Shown: in pieces, positions 26,806 to 35,045 of the stretch | How the letters are laid out: the number at the start of each line of letters is the position of its first letter | How positions within the stretch are numbered: position 1 is the stretch's first letter | Assembly: GCA_947564735.1 (NCBI GenBank) | Contig: CANOEC010000012.1 | Location: 1 to 64,000 of the forward strand | Reading direction: 5' to 3' | Length of the DNA stretch: 64,000 bases | Origin: an uncultured Lachnospiraceae bacterium | GTDB taxonomy: Bacteria > Bacillota > Clostridia > Lachnospirales > Lachnospiraceae | The notes under the pieces: generated by a model | What the model saw: the letters and a program-made list of their open reading frames with translations, nothing else | Told to the model about the DNA's origin: nothing | The model's database searches: none | Position numbers and translations under genes: made by a program

Positions 26806-28173
26806 TTACTCTACAGGCGCCGTGATACCTTCTACTGTTGTATCAAGCAATTCCTGTAAATCTGTGCCGTCCGGATTACCGGAAGCTAAAATCTGTCCCA
26901 ATGTCTCAGCCGGTGACCAGAAGTTACCGCCTACACGCTGAGGTGTTGCATATGCTGCCTGCGCCGCAAGCGCTGCGATAGCCGGGTTAGACTGAACTGC
27001 ATCGGAAGATGCTGCTGCAAGGTTTGCAGGGCCAAGACCTCTTGCGTCAAATCTTGCTGTCTGAGCTGCTTCATTTGTCAGGAACTCTGCAAGAAGCATA
27101 GACCAGCCAAGGTTTGCGGAATGAGGATTTACACCTACCAGCTTGTATCCTGAATAAGAAGACATCTGGCAGTCTTTTCCGCCTGCATTGAAGGTAGGAA
27201 GCTTACATGCCGCATAATTGTCTCCCCATGCTTCCTGAGCAGTCTCAGCTCTCCATGTACCGTTTACGCAGGCAACTACATTGCCTTCTGCAATCTGGGT
27301 AGCCATATCTTCATCACCCATATCTACGAATACGTTGGAAGCTGTCAGGTCGATAATTGCCTGTGCTACATCCGTACCACCCGCTGCATTCCATGCACAT
27401 GTGTTTGTCATGCCGTCGTCATTTAAGGTCAGCTCTAAGCCTGCACCTTGGAAGAAAGCGTAGATATACCAACCGTTGGAGATATCCATAGCAATCTTCT
27501 TGCCTGCTGCATCTGCGACTTCAATCATTTTCTCTAAGGACTTCACATCATCCTCCGTAAATACGGAAGAATCATAGAACATGAAGTAACCGTTATCTGC
27601 TGTCATCGGGTATGCATACAACTTACCGTCTACAGTTGCCGCCTCAACAGCGCCGGTAGCGTTTTCTGCCGCCACATCATATGTGTAGTGAGCCGCTACC
27701 TCCTGCAATGCACCTGCCTGTACAAGCTCGTTAATCTGGTCATCAGCAAAAGCAAACACGTCTGCTGCCGCTTCAACGTCTGTCAGAATTGTATCTTTCG
27801 CCGTTGACTCGGACTCCGCACCCAATGTGATATCAAATGTTACATCAGGATATGTCGCTTTAAAGTCGTCAAGTAATTTGGTTGTAAGATCCTGATCTTC
27901 CTCAGATGCCCATACAGTCAAAGCAACCGTGCCAGATGTGTTTGCGATCAGAGTCGCAATCGGGTCAGATGCGTCTGCAGCAGATGAAGTATCTTCTGCC
28001 GGCGCTGCGTCCTCTGCCGGTGCTGCATCTTCTGCCGGCGCTGCATCCTCTGCCGGTGCCGCTTCTTCCGTTGCCGGTGTACTTGCTGCGCCATCATTAG
28101 AATTACCGCATCCTGCAAGACAGCCGGCTACCATTGCTGTTGCCAGTAATGTTGCCAATACTTTCTTCTTCAT
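26806..28173 (-). CDS. Maltodextrin-binding lipoprotein (MalE-like)
   Basis: A 455-residue extracellular solute-binding protein (family 1). The lipobox is AGCLAGC near residue 22. It is followed by a linker of five PAEDAA-type repeats, then a bilobal binding domain with VALTVWASEEDQDLTTKLL and NGTWRAETAQEAWGDNY. It would deliver malto-oligosaccharides to the MalFG permeases downstream. It has a 5' leader hairpin and a clear AGAGAGGAAAG ribosome binding site. The acidic Ala-Pro-Glu linker is encoded by near-identical codons and is probably variable in length. Confidence 0.93.
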   Translation of the reverse strand: MKKKVLATLLATAMVAGCLAGCGNSNDGAASTPATEEAAPAEDAAPAEDAAPAEDAAPAEDTSSAADASDPIATLIANTSGTVALTVWASEEDQDLTTKLLDDFKATYPDVTFDITLGAESESTAKDTILTDVEAAADVFAFADDQINELVQAGALQEVAAHYTYDVAAENATGAVEAATVDGKLYAYPMTADNGYFMFYDSSVFTEDDVKSLEKMIEVADAAGKKIAMDISNGWYIYAFFQGAGLELTLNDDGMTNTCAWNAAGGTDVAQAIIDLTASNVFVDMGDEDMATQIAEGNVVACVNGTWRAETAQEAWGDNYAACKLPTFNAGGKDCQMSSYSGYKLVGVNPHSANLGWSMLLAEFLTNEAAQTARFDARGLGPANLAAASSDAVQSNPAIAALAAQAAYATPQRVGGNFWSPAETLGQILASGNPDGTDLQELLDTTVEGITAPVE

Positions 28174-28548
28174 AATGTCTTTCCTCTCTCTTTCCGATTT
28201 AGCAAGTAAAGGTCCTGCTAAATCTTAGTGTTACCATTTTTTTGGTTTCTATATAAAACGTGCTGCCACGTCTTACATCACAAGAAAATGCCTGCGGCAT
28301 TATGTTCGGAAGAACCTTCGGTTCTTCCACTCTTTGAAGGAATTTCCTATACTACAAGAAAATCTCTTCGCGAATTATCATAAGAAAATCTGCTTCGCGA
28401 ATTATCTTGGGAAGAGCCTTCGGTTCTTCCACTCTTTATAGAACAATCAAGAGTTTTATATTCTATCTATAGAATATAAAGAAAGGACTAGTCCTTTCTT
28501 GCGCCCGGATTTGCGGTGCAAATCTCTTAAGCAAACTTGTTCATCATG
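28174..28548 (-). other. Palindrome-rich region between malQ and malE
   Basis: This 375-bp region has no gene. It contains a malE leader hairpin (GATTTAGCA/TGCTAAATC, 28196-28224), GGAAGAACC-TTC-GGTTCTTCC near 28311 and a sister copy near 28411. Two tandem AGAAAATCT-N-CTTCGCGAATTATC units lie at 28350-28404. Two perfect palindromes follow: 28455-28480 (12-bp arms, TTTATATTCTAT) and 28479-28500 (11-bp arms, AAGAAAGGACT). The last could terminate malQ. No clean malE promoter was identified. Confidence 0.6.
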
Positions 28549-30039
28549 CTATCTGCGGAAGAGAGCCGTCTGCGTGCGAATCCAGCTCCTGCGCTCCTCC
28601 GGAAGCAGCTCGTCCGAAAAACGCCACTTCCAGTTAGAACCTATCGTGGAAGGACGGTTCATCCTCGCCTCGCTTCCAAGCTGTAAAATATCCTGCATCT
28701 GTAAAATCACCACATCGGCTATACTTGCGTATGCCGCCCGAATCATGGCATCGGATATCTGCTCTTTCCTGTCTATATTTAAATAAGAATACATATATGC
28801 AAGTTCATAATCCGTACAATTCCTGTAATAGCCGATAATCGTATCATTATCATGGGTCCCCGCATAAACCACCGTGTTGGTATCCGTATAATTATGTGGC
28901 AGATAGATATTATCCGCTTTGCCGTCAAAGGCGAATAACAGTATTTTCATATCCGGCCATCCCATTTTCCGAATCAGCTTATTGACTCCCGGAAGCACGG
29001 TTCCCATATTCTCTGCAATAATCTTCGTATCGCCGGAGGCTTTCTCTATCGCATCGGCAAATTTCCTGCCCGGTCCTTTAGACCACCTTCCCTCGCGGAC
29101 ATCGGTTCTTCCGGCTTCAACGCTAAAATACTTGAAAGCTCCTAGAAAATGATCCACCTTAATGATGTCAAACATCGCCGCCTGCTGCCTGATCCTCAGC
29201 TTCCACCAGCTAAATCCGTCTGCCTCCATGGCGTCCCAGTCATAAACCGGATTCCCCCATATCTGTCCCTCTTTTGAAAAGTGATCCGGAGGACACGCCG
29301 CCGCACGAAGCATATTCCCCTGTGCATCCAGAAGAAAATATTCTCTGTGCGTCCAGACATCCACGCTGTCATATGCGACATAAAAGGGCACGTCCCCAAT
29401 CATCTGAACGCCTTTTTTCTTCGCATATTCCCTCAAAATTTCCCATTGTCTGTAGAACTCATATTGACAAAATTTCCAGAACGAAATCTGCTGCGATAAC
29501 TTATGCCGGTATTGTGCCAGCGTCTCCACTTCTCTGCTTCGGACCGCCTCATCCCACTCATACCAAGCCTTACCATCAAACTCATATTTAAGCGCCATAT
29601 AAAGACTGTAATCATCAAGCCAAATCCTGCTCTTATCGCAAAACGCTATGTACTGCTCCTTAAGACAGTCAAACCGCTCAAATGCTGCCTGTAAAACTTT
29701 GTATCTGTTCTGATACAATACGGCGTAGTCAATGTATTCGCCGCTCGTTCCCCAAGGGTACGCATCCACCTCTTCCCTGCACAGCAGACCTTCTTCTATT
29801 AAATCTTCCAAGTCAATATAATAAGGATTGCCGGCAAAAAGTGATATGGACTGAAAAGGGCTGTCCCCTACGCTAAGCGGTCCCATTGGCAGTATCTGCC
29901 AATATTTCTGCTTCAAATCCGCCAGCAGGTCCACAAACTTAAAAGCCGCATGACCAAAGGTTCCTATCCCGTATGCAGACGGCAGACTGGATATCGGTAA
30001 TAATATGCCCGCACCCCTTGTCAATGCTTTTTCTTTCAC
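28549..30039 (-). CDS. malQ: 4-alpha-glucanotransferase (amylomaltase)
   Basis: A GH77 disproportionating enzyme that moves glucan chains between imported malto-oligosaccharides and releases glucose. GILLPISSLPSAYGIGTFG at the start, then DVPFYVAYDSVDVW, VDHFLGAFKYF, the acid/base-region IAENMGTVLP and YAGTHDNDTIIGYY are typical. I choose the GTG at 30039 because GGGGGT lies 7 bp upstream and the protein then begins at the usual place. ATGs further upstream (to 30123) fall inside the promoter or lack a binding site. The protein is about 496 residues, normal for MalQ. Confidence 0.92.
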   Translation of the reverse strand: MKEKALTRGAGILLPISSLPSAYGIGTFGHAAFKFVDLLADLKQKYWQILPMGPLSVGDSPFQSISLFAGNPYYIDLEDLIEEGLLCREEVDAYPWGTSGEYIDYAVLYQNRYKVLQAAFERFDCLKEQYIAFCDKSRIWLDDYSLYMALKYEFDGKAWYEWDEAVRSREVETLAQYRHKLSQQISFWKFCQYEFYRQWEILREYAKKKGVQMIGDVPFYVAYDSVDVWTHREYFLLDAQGNMLRAAACPPDHFSKEGQIWGNPVYDWDAMEADGFSWWKLRIRQQAAMFDIIKVDHFLGAFKYFSVEAGRTDVREGRWSKGPGRKFADAIEKASGDTKIIAENMGTVLPGVNKLIRKMGWPDMKILLFAFDGKADNIYLPHNYTDTNTVVYAGTHDNDTIIGYYRNCTDYELAYMYSYLNIDRKEQISDAMIRAAYASIADVVILQMQDILQLGSEARMNRPSTIGSNWKWRFSDELLPEERRSWIRTQTALFRR

Positions 30040-30080
30040 CCCTTTGACCCCCATCAACGAAAATCTCGATTCGTTTTTTT

Positions 30081-30133
30081 CGTAAACTTTCGTATCTGAG
30101 ATAAATCTAACACCTACTACCATGTTTTGTCAA
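30081..30133 (-). promoter_or_regulatory. malQ promoter with operator-like site
   Basis: On the minus strand TTGACA (30128-30133), 17 bp, TTAGAT (30105-30110). Just downstream, at the expected transcription start, 30081-30094 reads CGTAAACTTTCGTA on the plus strand. It matches the core of the palindrome at 30210 and is well placed for repression by the divergent LacI protein. Confidence 0.7.
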
Positions 30134-30209
30134 TACGGAAATCCTTTTCCGAGTTCGTTTTTTCCATTTTATACTGTTTTTGCTTTCATTTTTTGTTGAA
30201 TTTTGCCAA

Positions 30210-30231
30210 ATTTGCGAAAACTTTCGCAAAT
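30210..30231. promoter_or_regulatory. LacI-type operator between malQ and lacI
   Basis: A perfect 22-bp palindrome: 10-bp arms ATTTGCGAAA and TTTCGCAAAT around a 2-bp centre (AC). Its core recurs at 30081-30094. It lies about 74 bp upstream of the LacI-family gene and 77 bp upstream of the malQ -35, so it fits an operator for that regulator. Confidence 0.65.
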
Positions 30232-30304
30232 TATCAAAACACATCTTGCAATTCAACTTTTTTTCTTCTATGCTAAATTTAATAATAACTTGTGAGGTAT
30301 CAAT

Positions 30305-31300
30305 ATGGCTACAATCAAAGACATTGCCAACCAACTCGGCATATCCGCCAGTACGGTATCCAAAGGCTTAAACGGCGCCAGCGACATCAGCGAATCATTG
30401 CGTCAGTCCGTGCTTGACACGGCTGTCGAACTCGGCTACACCACGAAACAGATGCGGGGCAAAGTCCAGAGAAAACTCTGTATCTTCGTGGAAAACATGG
30501 ACTATGAAAACCCGGAGCAGTTCGGCTATGATATCATTCTCGGATTCCGCCAGTCAGCCTTTCGCGAAAACTATGATGTCACGGTGACTCCCGTCACGCC
30601 ACTTTTCCAGTCAACAGAAAAGTATGATACTTACATGCTAAAAAACGGTTATGTAGGTGCTTTTATGGTCGGTTTTGCTTTACAGGACGATTGGATGGCA
30701 CAGTTTAATACCACCAATATTCCCACGATTCTTCTGGACAATTATATTAAGAAAAACCCTGCCGTCAGCTATATCGGCACCGACAGCTTTGAGGGAATTG
30801 ATGACGCCATCGTACATCTGATGAATCTGGGACACCGACGGATTGCTCTAATCAACGGTTCCCGCAATTCTATGATATCTGAGCAGCGCAGACAGGCTTA
30901 CATCGATAGCATGACCGCCCACAATCTCCCTTTCAGTGAGGCAACCATGCCCTATGGCTACTATGTCGCCGACGCGGCAAAGGATCATGTCAGCACCCTG
31001 CTCTCCATGGGGATTACCGCCATTTTATGTTGTAACGACCTGATGGCATCGGGTGTTCTGACTGAATGCAGCCTGCGCGGACGCCGCGTACCGGAGGACG
31101 TCAGCGTAATCGGCTTCGACGACCTCCCAATTTCTGAAATGCTTACGCCCCCGCTCACCACCATCCGTCAGGACAGGCTTGCCCTCGGCATGTGCGGCTT
31201 TTATACCCTCAACTCATTGATTCACCGTGTTCCCATCAGCCGGACGCTGCTTCGCCCCCAACTCATCGTCAGAAGTTCTACAGCACCGGCTGCAGAATGA
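30305..31300 (+). CDS. LacI-family regulator of the maltodextrin locus
   Basis: A 331-residue LacI/GalR-type repressor. The N-terminal HTH and hinge are IKDIANQLGISASTVSKGLNGASDISESLRQSVLDTAVELGY. The periplasmic-binding-like ligand domain runs from about 60 to the end and contains FDDLPISEMLTPPLTTIRQ. It is divergent from malQ and probably controls the malQ-malE-malF-malG-amylase series through the operators described. Ligand identity (maltose or a phosphorylated effector) cannot be read from sequence. Confidence 0.93.
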   Translation: MATIKDIANQLGISASTVSKGLNGASDISESLRQSVLDTAVELGYTTKQMRGKVQRKLCIFVENMDYENPEQFGYDIILGFRQSAFRENYDVTVTPVTPLFQSTEKYDTYMLKNGYVGAFMVGFALQDDWMAQFNTTNIPTILLDNYIKKNPAVSYIGTDSFEGIDDAIVHLMNLGHRRIALINGSRNSMISEQRRQAYIDSMTAHNLPFSEATMPYGYYVADAAKDHVSTLLSMGITAILCCNDLMASGVLTECSLRGRRVPEDVSVIGFDDLPISEMLTPPLTTIRQDRLALGMCGFYTLNSLIHRVPISRTLLRPQLIVRSSTAPAAE

Positions 31301-31335
31301 TATCACATGCCGCAGACTGACAGGAATTTTTTTCT

Positions 31336-32442
31336 TTATGGTCTATAATCCCGTACTGCTTCTAATGTCGGCAGCGATTGACCATTATAGTCAAACAACG
31401 CCTGATTCGCCCACTCATTGCCGCAGGGACCCTTTTCTTCAATATATTGTAATGCGCCCTCTGTTGCCCAGCCGGAACCGGGAACCGGAATCCATGCAGC
31501 TTCCCAGTAGAAAAATCCTCTGCACTTCTTCTCCGGCACTTGATCTATCACCGCAAACAAAGCATTCATAAAATCCTTCTGTCCTTCCCTGCTCATAGGA
31601 AAAGGTATCTTCTCCACGAGATTTGGCTTCGTGGCATAGCCTTTGCGCTCATCGGGCGCCAGCTTCTCATATCCTGCATAGTCCTCCATGGTAAATCCCA
31701 TAGATACTTCCGCAATCATCAGTTCCTTGCCGTAACGGACCGCCAGATCATTCATATTCTTCTGCAAATCTTCCAGCAATCCATGCCAGAACGGATAATA
31801 GGACAATCCAATTATCTGAAAATCCTCTCCACGCTGCAGATAGTGGTCGAACCAGTCTCTGTACATCGGACCATTTCCACCGTTATCCAAGTGAATCATC
31901 ACCGGCATATCCGCATCCACTGCACGCACACCGCGGATTCCCGCACTGACAAACCGTGCCAGATTATCATAATTCGGCATTTTTCCGAGAGGCCACAGCA
32001 TACCGTTGGTCAGCTCGTTACCCACCTGCACCAAGTCCGGATACACTCCCGCCTCCTTCATGGCAAGCAGTGTATCTTTCGTAAAGTCATAAACCGCCTG
32101 TTCCAGCTGTTCTGCATTCATACCGCGCCATGCCTTCGGCACACGCTGTTTGCCCGGATCTGCCCAGAAATCACTATAGTGGAGATTTAACAACACATCC
32201 ATATCATGAGCCTGTGCACGCTTCGCCAGTTCTATGGTGACAGATAAATCATTGGTGCCCGCCCCGTAAGGCTCTCCCTCCTCTGTATAAGGGTCGTTCC
32301 ACAATCGGAGACGGACCGCATTGAACCCATAGCTTTGTAAAATATCAAAAACATCTTTTTCCACGCCATGGTCATAAAACCTTCCGCCAAGGCGTTCCAC
32401 CTCCAGAATCGAAGATATATCTGCACCTTTATAAAATTTCAT
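31336..32442 (-). CDS. Intracellular endo-beta-1,4-galactanase (GH53)
   Basis: A 368-residue GH53 enzyme that cuts beta-1,4-galactan chains. It begins KFYKGADISSILEVERLGG and shows YGFNAVRLRLWNDP, the acid/base Glu in VQVGNELTNGMLWP and the nucleophile Glu in LMIAEVSMGFT. No signal peptide is present, so it should act on imported galacto-oligosaccharides. I start at ATG 32442; a longer frame exists only because a repeat element reads open. It is in the same run as the zinc-ribbon and 612-residue genes, separated by repeat copy B. A secreted GH53 is at 46619. Confidence 0.92.
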   Translation of the reverse strand: MKFYKGADISSILEVERLGGRFYDHGVEKDVFDILQSYGFNAVRLRLWNDPYTEEGEPYGAGTNDLSVTIELAKRAQAHDMDVLLNLHYSDFWADPGKQRVPKAWRGMNAEQLEQAVYDFTKDTLLAMKEAGVYPDLVQVGNELTNGMLWPLGKMPNYDNLARFVSAGIRGVRAVDADMPVMIHLDNGGNGPMYRDWFDHYLQRGEDFQIIGLSYYPFWHGLLEDLQKNMNDLAVRYGKELMIAEVSMGFTMEDYAGYEKLAPDERKGYATKPNLVEKIPFPMSREGQKDFMNALFAVIDQVPEKKCRGFFYWEAAWIPVPGSGWATEGALQYIEEKGPCGNEWANQALFDYNGQSLPTLEAVRDYRP

Positions 32443-32486
32443 ATCTGACAGCCCGCCTTCCCAGCCTTCCTCTTTTTTCTCAGCCC

Positions 32487-32579
32487 TGAAGAATGCCCGC
32501 TGCAAGCGGCATTCTTCCAGAGCTGGCTTTAGATGTACTTGGACTGCGTATCCTGCATTCCTAGTACATCTCCATCTCT
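32487..32579 (-). repeat. Dispersed two-hairpin intergenic repeat, copy B
   Basis: About 90 bp related to copy A at 24262. The first stem pairs GAATGCC-GC-type arms around GCTGCAAGC. The second element (AGATGTACTTGGACTGCG ... CTAGTACATCT) keeps the outer arm but has a diverged inner arm. It lies between the zinc-ribbon gene and GH53, and would be a 3'-end or intercistronic RNA structure. Confidence 0.75.
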
Positions 32580-32581
32580 TA

Positions 32582-32800
32582 TTAATCGAAATCAAATTTC
32601 GTAAAACGCTTCATTGCATCCTTATACCGGAACCGCACCAGTTCATTCTTCTCAAGCACGTCTTCTTCCGTTCCCACATACTGACAGCGGATGCAGTGAT
32701 ATTCTTTTTTATCCTTGTCATAAAACATATCAATATCTAAGTCTCTCATAAAGCAGGAGGGACACCTGTAATTTAATTTGCCTTTGCCAGATTGAGCCAT
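32582..32800 (-). CDS. Small zinc-ribbon protein, partner of the 612-aa protein
   Basis: A 72-residue cytoplasmic protein with a two-knuckle zinc ribbon: YRCPSCFMRDLDIDM and YHCIRCQYVGTEEDV, followed by a basic/aromatic tail (VRFRYKDAMKRFTKFDFD). A strong ribosome binding site (AAGGAGG) precedes ATG. Its first 28 bp overlap the end of the 612-residue gene in another frame, so the two are translationally coupled and probably work together. The family is unknown to me. A role in RNA binding, metal binding or stabilising the enzyme is possible; none is shown. Confidence 0.8.
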   Translation of the reverse strand: MAQSGKGKLNYRCPSCFMRDLDIDMFYDKDKKEYHCIRCQYVGTEEDVLEKNELVRFRYKDAMKRFTKFDFD

Positions 32801-34611
32801 GTCGCAAATACCTCCTTATCCTTTAACTTGGTTGTATAGCCTAACGTGAACATCGGTGAAAATGCATAGCCTTCTTTGATGTAGCCGACAGCGTCCTTCT
32901 TCTCACAGCTTAGGGACACTCTCGTCTCGATTTCCGGTACAACGGCAATCGTCTCCGTCGCGCCCTGCATCTGCGCCTCGCGACATTTGTATGCATAGTC
33001 AATTTTCTCGGTATTTGTACCGTCAGTCACGGAGAGTACGATATTCGTCATATCCTCAGAGTACTCCGTAGTACCGTAGCATGCCACCATATATTCGTTA
33101 ATTTCTACTTCTGCAGCCGGGTCGCTCATCTCCAAAACAGTTCTCTCAATCTTAATCTTAGAGCTTCCTTCCTCAAAGTACATCTTCGTCTGCAGCTTCA
33201 CTGTCAAATCGTAAAACTCAATGTCTACCGGGTCAAGCGTCAGGATTCTTGTATTACCCTCCTGTGAAAAATGCGCTTTCGTTCTGCACAGACATAAATC
33301 CACTTCTTCCCCGTTATGCACAAGCTTCGCGCTTCTGATTGTACCTTCCCCTGCATAGTGCGTAAAGTAACCGGCTCTGTACTTCTCCTGAATCAAGAAA
33401 GGATACGAAGCGTCCGTCACATGCTTCGTGCCGATACCTACAGGCCACTCTAACTTCGCAGCGTAAGGACGTAAATCAACAATGGCGCCGCCCTGATCCA
33501 TGTTTGCGCAGACTCTCATATACGGGTCGCAGTACCAGAACAGCTGCTTATCCGAACCGTATAAGATATCACGCCACAATGCACATTCCGGCTCTGTCAG
33601 CCTTCTGTTCGCACGATAGAAATCCGCAAACTCAGCCATGGTCATATCGTCCAGCTTGCCCTCTTTCTTGAGCTGACCGTAATATGCCATGCCGTCCTCG
33701 TAAGACTTAAGGAGCAGTTCGTACGGTGCTTCCCAGCGTCCCATCTTGTTCATCCAGCCGGGTCCGACAAACATCATGTTATAAGCATAACCGTTATTAT
33801 ATTTTGCCAGCGCGCGGTACTGATCAATCAAATTGTACAGATAGGGATATTCCCATGTCTTAGAATCATAACTCATACTTCTGAGCACATTCTGCGGATG
33901 AGTACCGAAATTCGATCCGTTACCGTCATAGCAGGCAATCAAATCGCGGGATAGATGGGGAATTGCCACGATACCGGAATCCTCCTCCTCGTTAGCCGCA
34001 GGTGCATGTACATTCTGCTTACTCGGAATCCAAGGCGCCCACGGACCGCCATCCATGAACGTATACCATGAATTGTTGCAGGTATGGTATGCTTTCGGTC
34101 CCTCTTCCCAGCAGGTGGCAACAGCGCATTTCACCATAGGATATTTCTCTTTGATATAATTCACCAAATCGGCATCCATATAGTAGGAACCCGTTGATTC
34201 CGGATAAAAACCGAATCTGTCCTTGAATTTGCCGAACACGTCATCCACGATAGATTTCTTGTCCTCCATGGAAAACATCCAGATACAGAAATCCTTTGTC
34301 TTATATTTCTCACGGAACTCTTCACACGGAAGACCGAGCAGCGATAATGCAATCTCATCGCCGTATTTCTCATGATCCGCCTTTGCCAGTTCCACCGCTT
34401 CATCATTAAATAAAGAAGCATAGGTCATCTGAATCGTTGTCTTTAAGCCGTTCTTGTGCGCAATCGACTGCTGCGTCTTAAAGATATCAAGAGACTCTGT
34501 CAAAAGCTCCTTTCTTCCGATATCCTCCTCCTTGCCGTGTCCGGTCACCTTCTCCGCGTACTCCGGTACCATCTCCGGACGATGGATGATGTTTACAATA
34601 AACTTATCCAT
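32773..34611 (-). CDS. Uncharacterised 612-aa carbohydrate-locus protein
   Basis: A large soluble protein without signal peptide or membrane segment. The N-terminal 300 residues look like an alpha/beta barrel related in style to polysaccharide deacetylases or GH57/GH38-type enzymes (MDKFIVNIIHRPEMVPEYAEK, FGFYPESTGSYYMDADLVNYIKEKYP, CAVATCWEEGPKAYH, GGPWAPWIPSK). The last 200 are beta-rich, with INEYMVACYGTTEYS. I cannot assign a family. Gene context (GH53, shared operator with GH42) points to galactan or a related glycan as substrate. The ribosome binding site is strong (GGAGGGCG). Conserved Asp/Glu/His in the barrel are candidate catalytic residues only by inference. Confidence 0.75.
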   Translation of the reverse strand: MDKFIVNIIHRPEMVPEYAEKVTGHGKEEDIGRKELLTESLDIFKTQQSIAHKNGLKTTIQMTYASLFNDEAVELAKADHEKYGDEIALSLLGLPCEEFREKYKTKDFCIWMFSMEDKKSIVDDVFGKFKDRFGFYPESTGSYYMDADLVNYIKEKYPMVKCAVATCWEEGPKAYHTCNNSWYTFMDGGPWAPWIPSKQNVHAPAANEEEDSGIVAIPHLSRDLIACYDGNGSNFGTHPQNVLRSMSYDSKTWEYPYLYNLIDQYRALAKYNNGYAYNMMFVGPGWMNKMGRWEAPYELLLKSYEDGMAYYGQLKKEGKLDDMTMAEFADFYRANRRLTEPECALWRDILYGSDKQLFWYCDPYMRVCANMDQGGAIVDLRPYAAKLEWPVGIGTKHVTDASYPFLIQEKYRAGYFTHYAGEGTIRSAKLVHNGEEVDLCLCRTKAHFSQEGNTRILTLDPVDIEFYDLTVKLQTKMYFEEGSSKIKIERTVLEMSDPAAEVEINEYMVACYGTTEYSEDMTNIVLSVTDGTNTEKIDYAYKCREAQMQGATETIAVVPEIETRVSLSCEKKDAVGYIKEGYAFSPMFTLGYTTKLKDKEVFATWLNLAKAN

Positions 34612-34773
34612 ATTGTTTCGCCCTCCGTTTTCATTTGGTGTTTGTTTTATTCTGCTGCTTCTGTTCCTCTAATCCGTGATACCGCTGCACTTTTCTCAAA
34701 CAATCTCCCCAATTACTGACACTTCATGTCAATTAACATGTCGCATCATGGTTGTTTTTGGTGGTTTTTACTT

Positions 34774-34827
34774 TGCGCAATCGGTTGTTCATGTTTGAAT
34801 CATAACAAACTGCACAGAAACTGTCAA
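34774..34827 (-). promoter_or_regulatory. Promoter and LacI-type operator of the galactan operon
   Basis: On the minus strand TTGACA (34822-34827), 17 bp, TATGAT (34799-34804). Eight bp downstream of the -10, 34774-34791 reads TGCGCAATCGGTTGTTCA on the plus strand. It shares GCGCAATCGGTTG with the site at 39493 before the GH42 gene. This layout is classical for repression by a LacI-family protein. Confidence 0.75.
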
Positions 34828-34865
34828 TGTATTTTTTGCTAAAAATGGAAAAAATATTCAAAGAA

Positions 34866-34894
34866 TTGCACAATCCTAAAGATTCGGTTAGAAT
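34866..34894 (+). promoter_or_regulatory. Promoter of the DUF3842 gene
   Basis: TTGCAC (34866-34871), 17 bp, TAGAAT (34889-34894). The predicted start is near 34901, giving a leader of about 145 nt before the coding sequence. Confidence 0.7.
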
Positions 34895-34954
34895 AGTAAC
34901 ACTGCACCATACCAGCGTCAGTGTCGTTCAATTAAATCGGACGCCTCTGAGCAG

Positions 34955-35004
34955 GAGATTTGTGTCTGCTTATTGCCTGCCACAGACTCGTTTACGCAAA
35001 TCTC
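34955..35004 (+). promoter_or_regulatory. Structured 5' leader of the DUF3842 gene
   Basis: GAGATTTG (34955-34962) pairs with CAAATCTC (34997-35004), and inside it GTCTG (34964-34968) pairs with CAGAC (34983-34987). Upstream, GCGTC and GACGC (about 34916 and 34940) can form another helix. This is a candidate cis-regulatory RNA; no known riboswitch class was recognised. Confidence 0.4.
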
Positions 35005-35045
35005 AGACAAGCTGAGATAAAACCAAAGCAGAAATGGAGAAAACC

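Noticed and set aside
32443-32595. A longer N-terminus for the intracellular GH53
   Set aside because: The extra 51 codons translate the intergenic repeat copy B and have no homology to GH53; the ATG at 32442 gives the normal start.
34827-35015. A 62-codon frame upstream of DUF3842
   Set aside because: It covers the promoter and folded leader and has no ribosome binding site.
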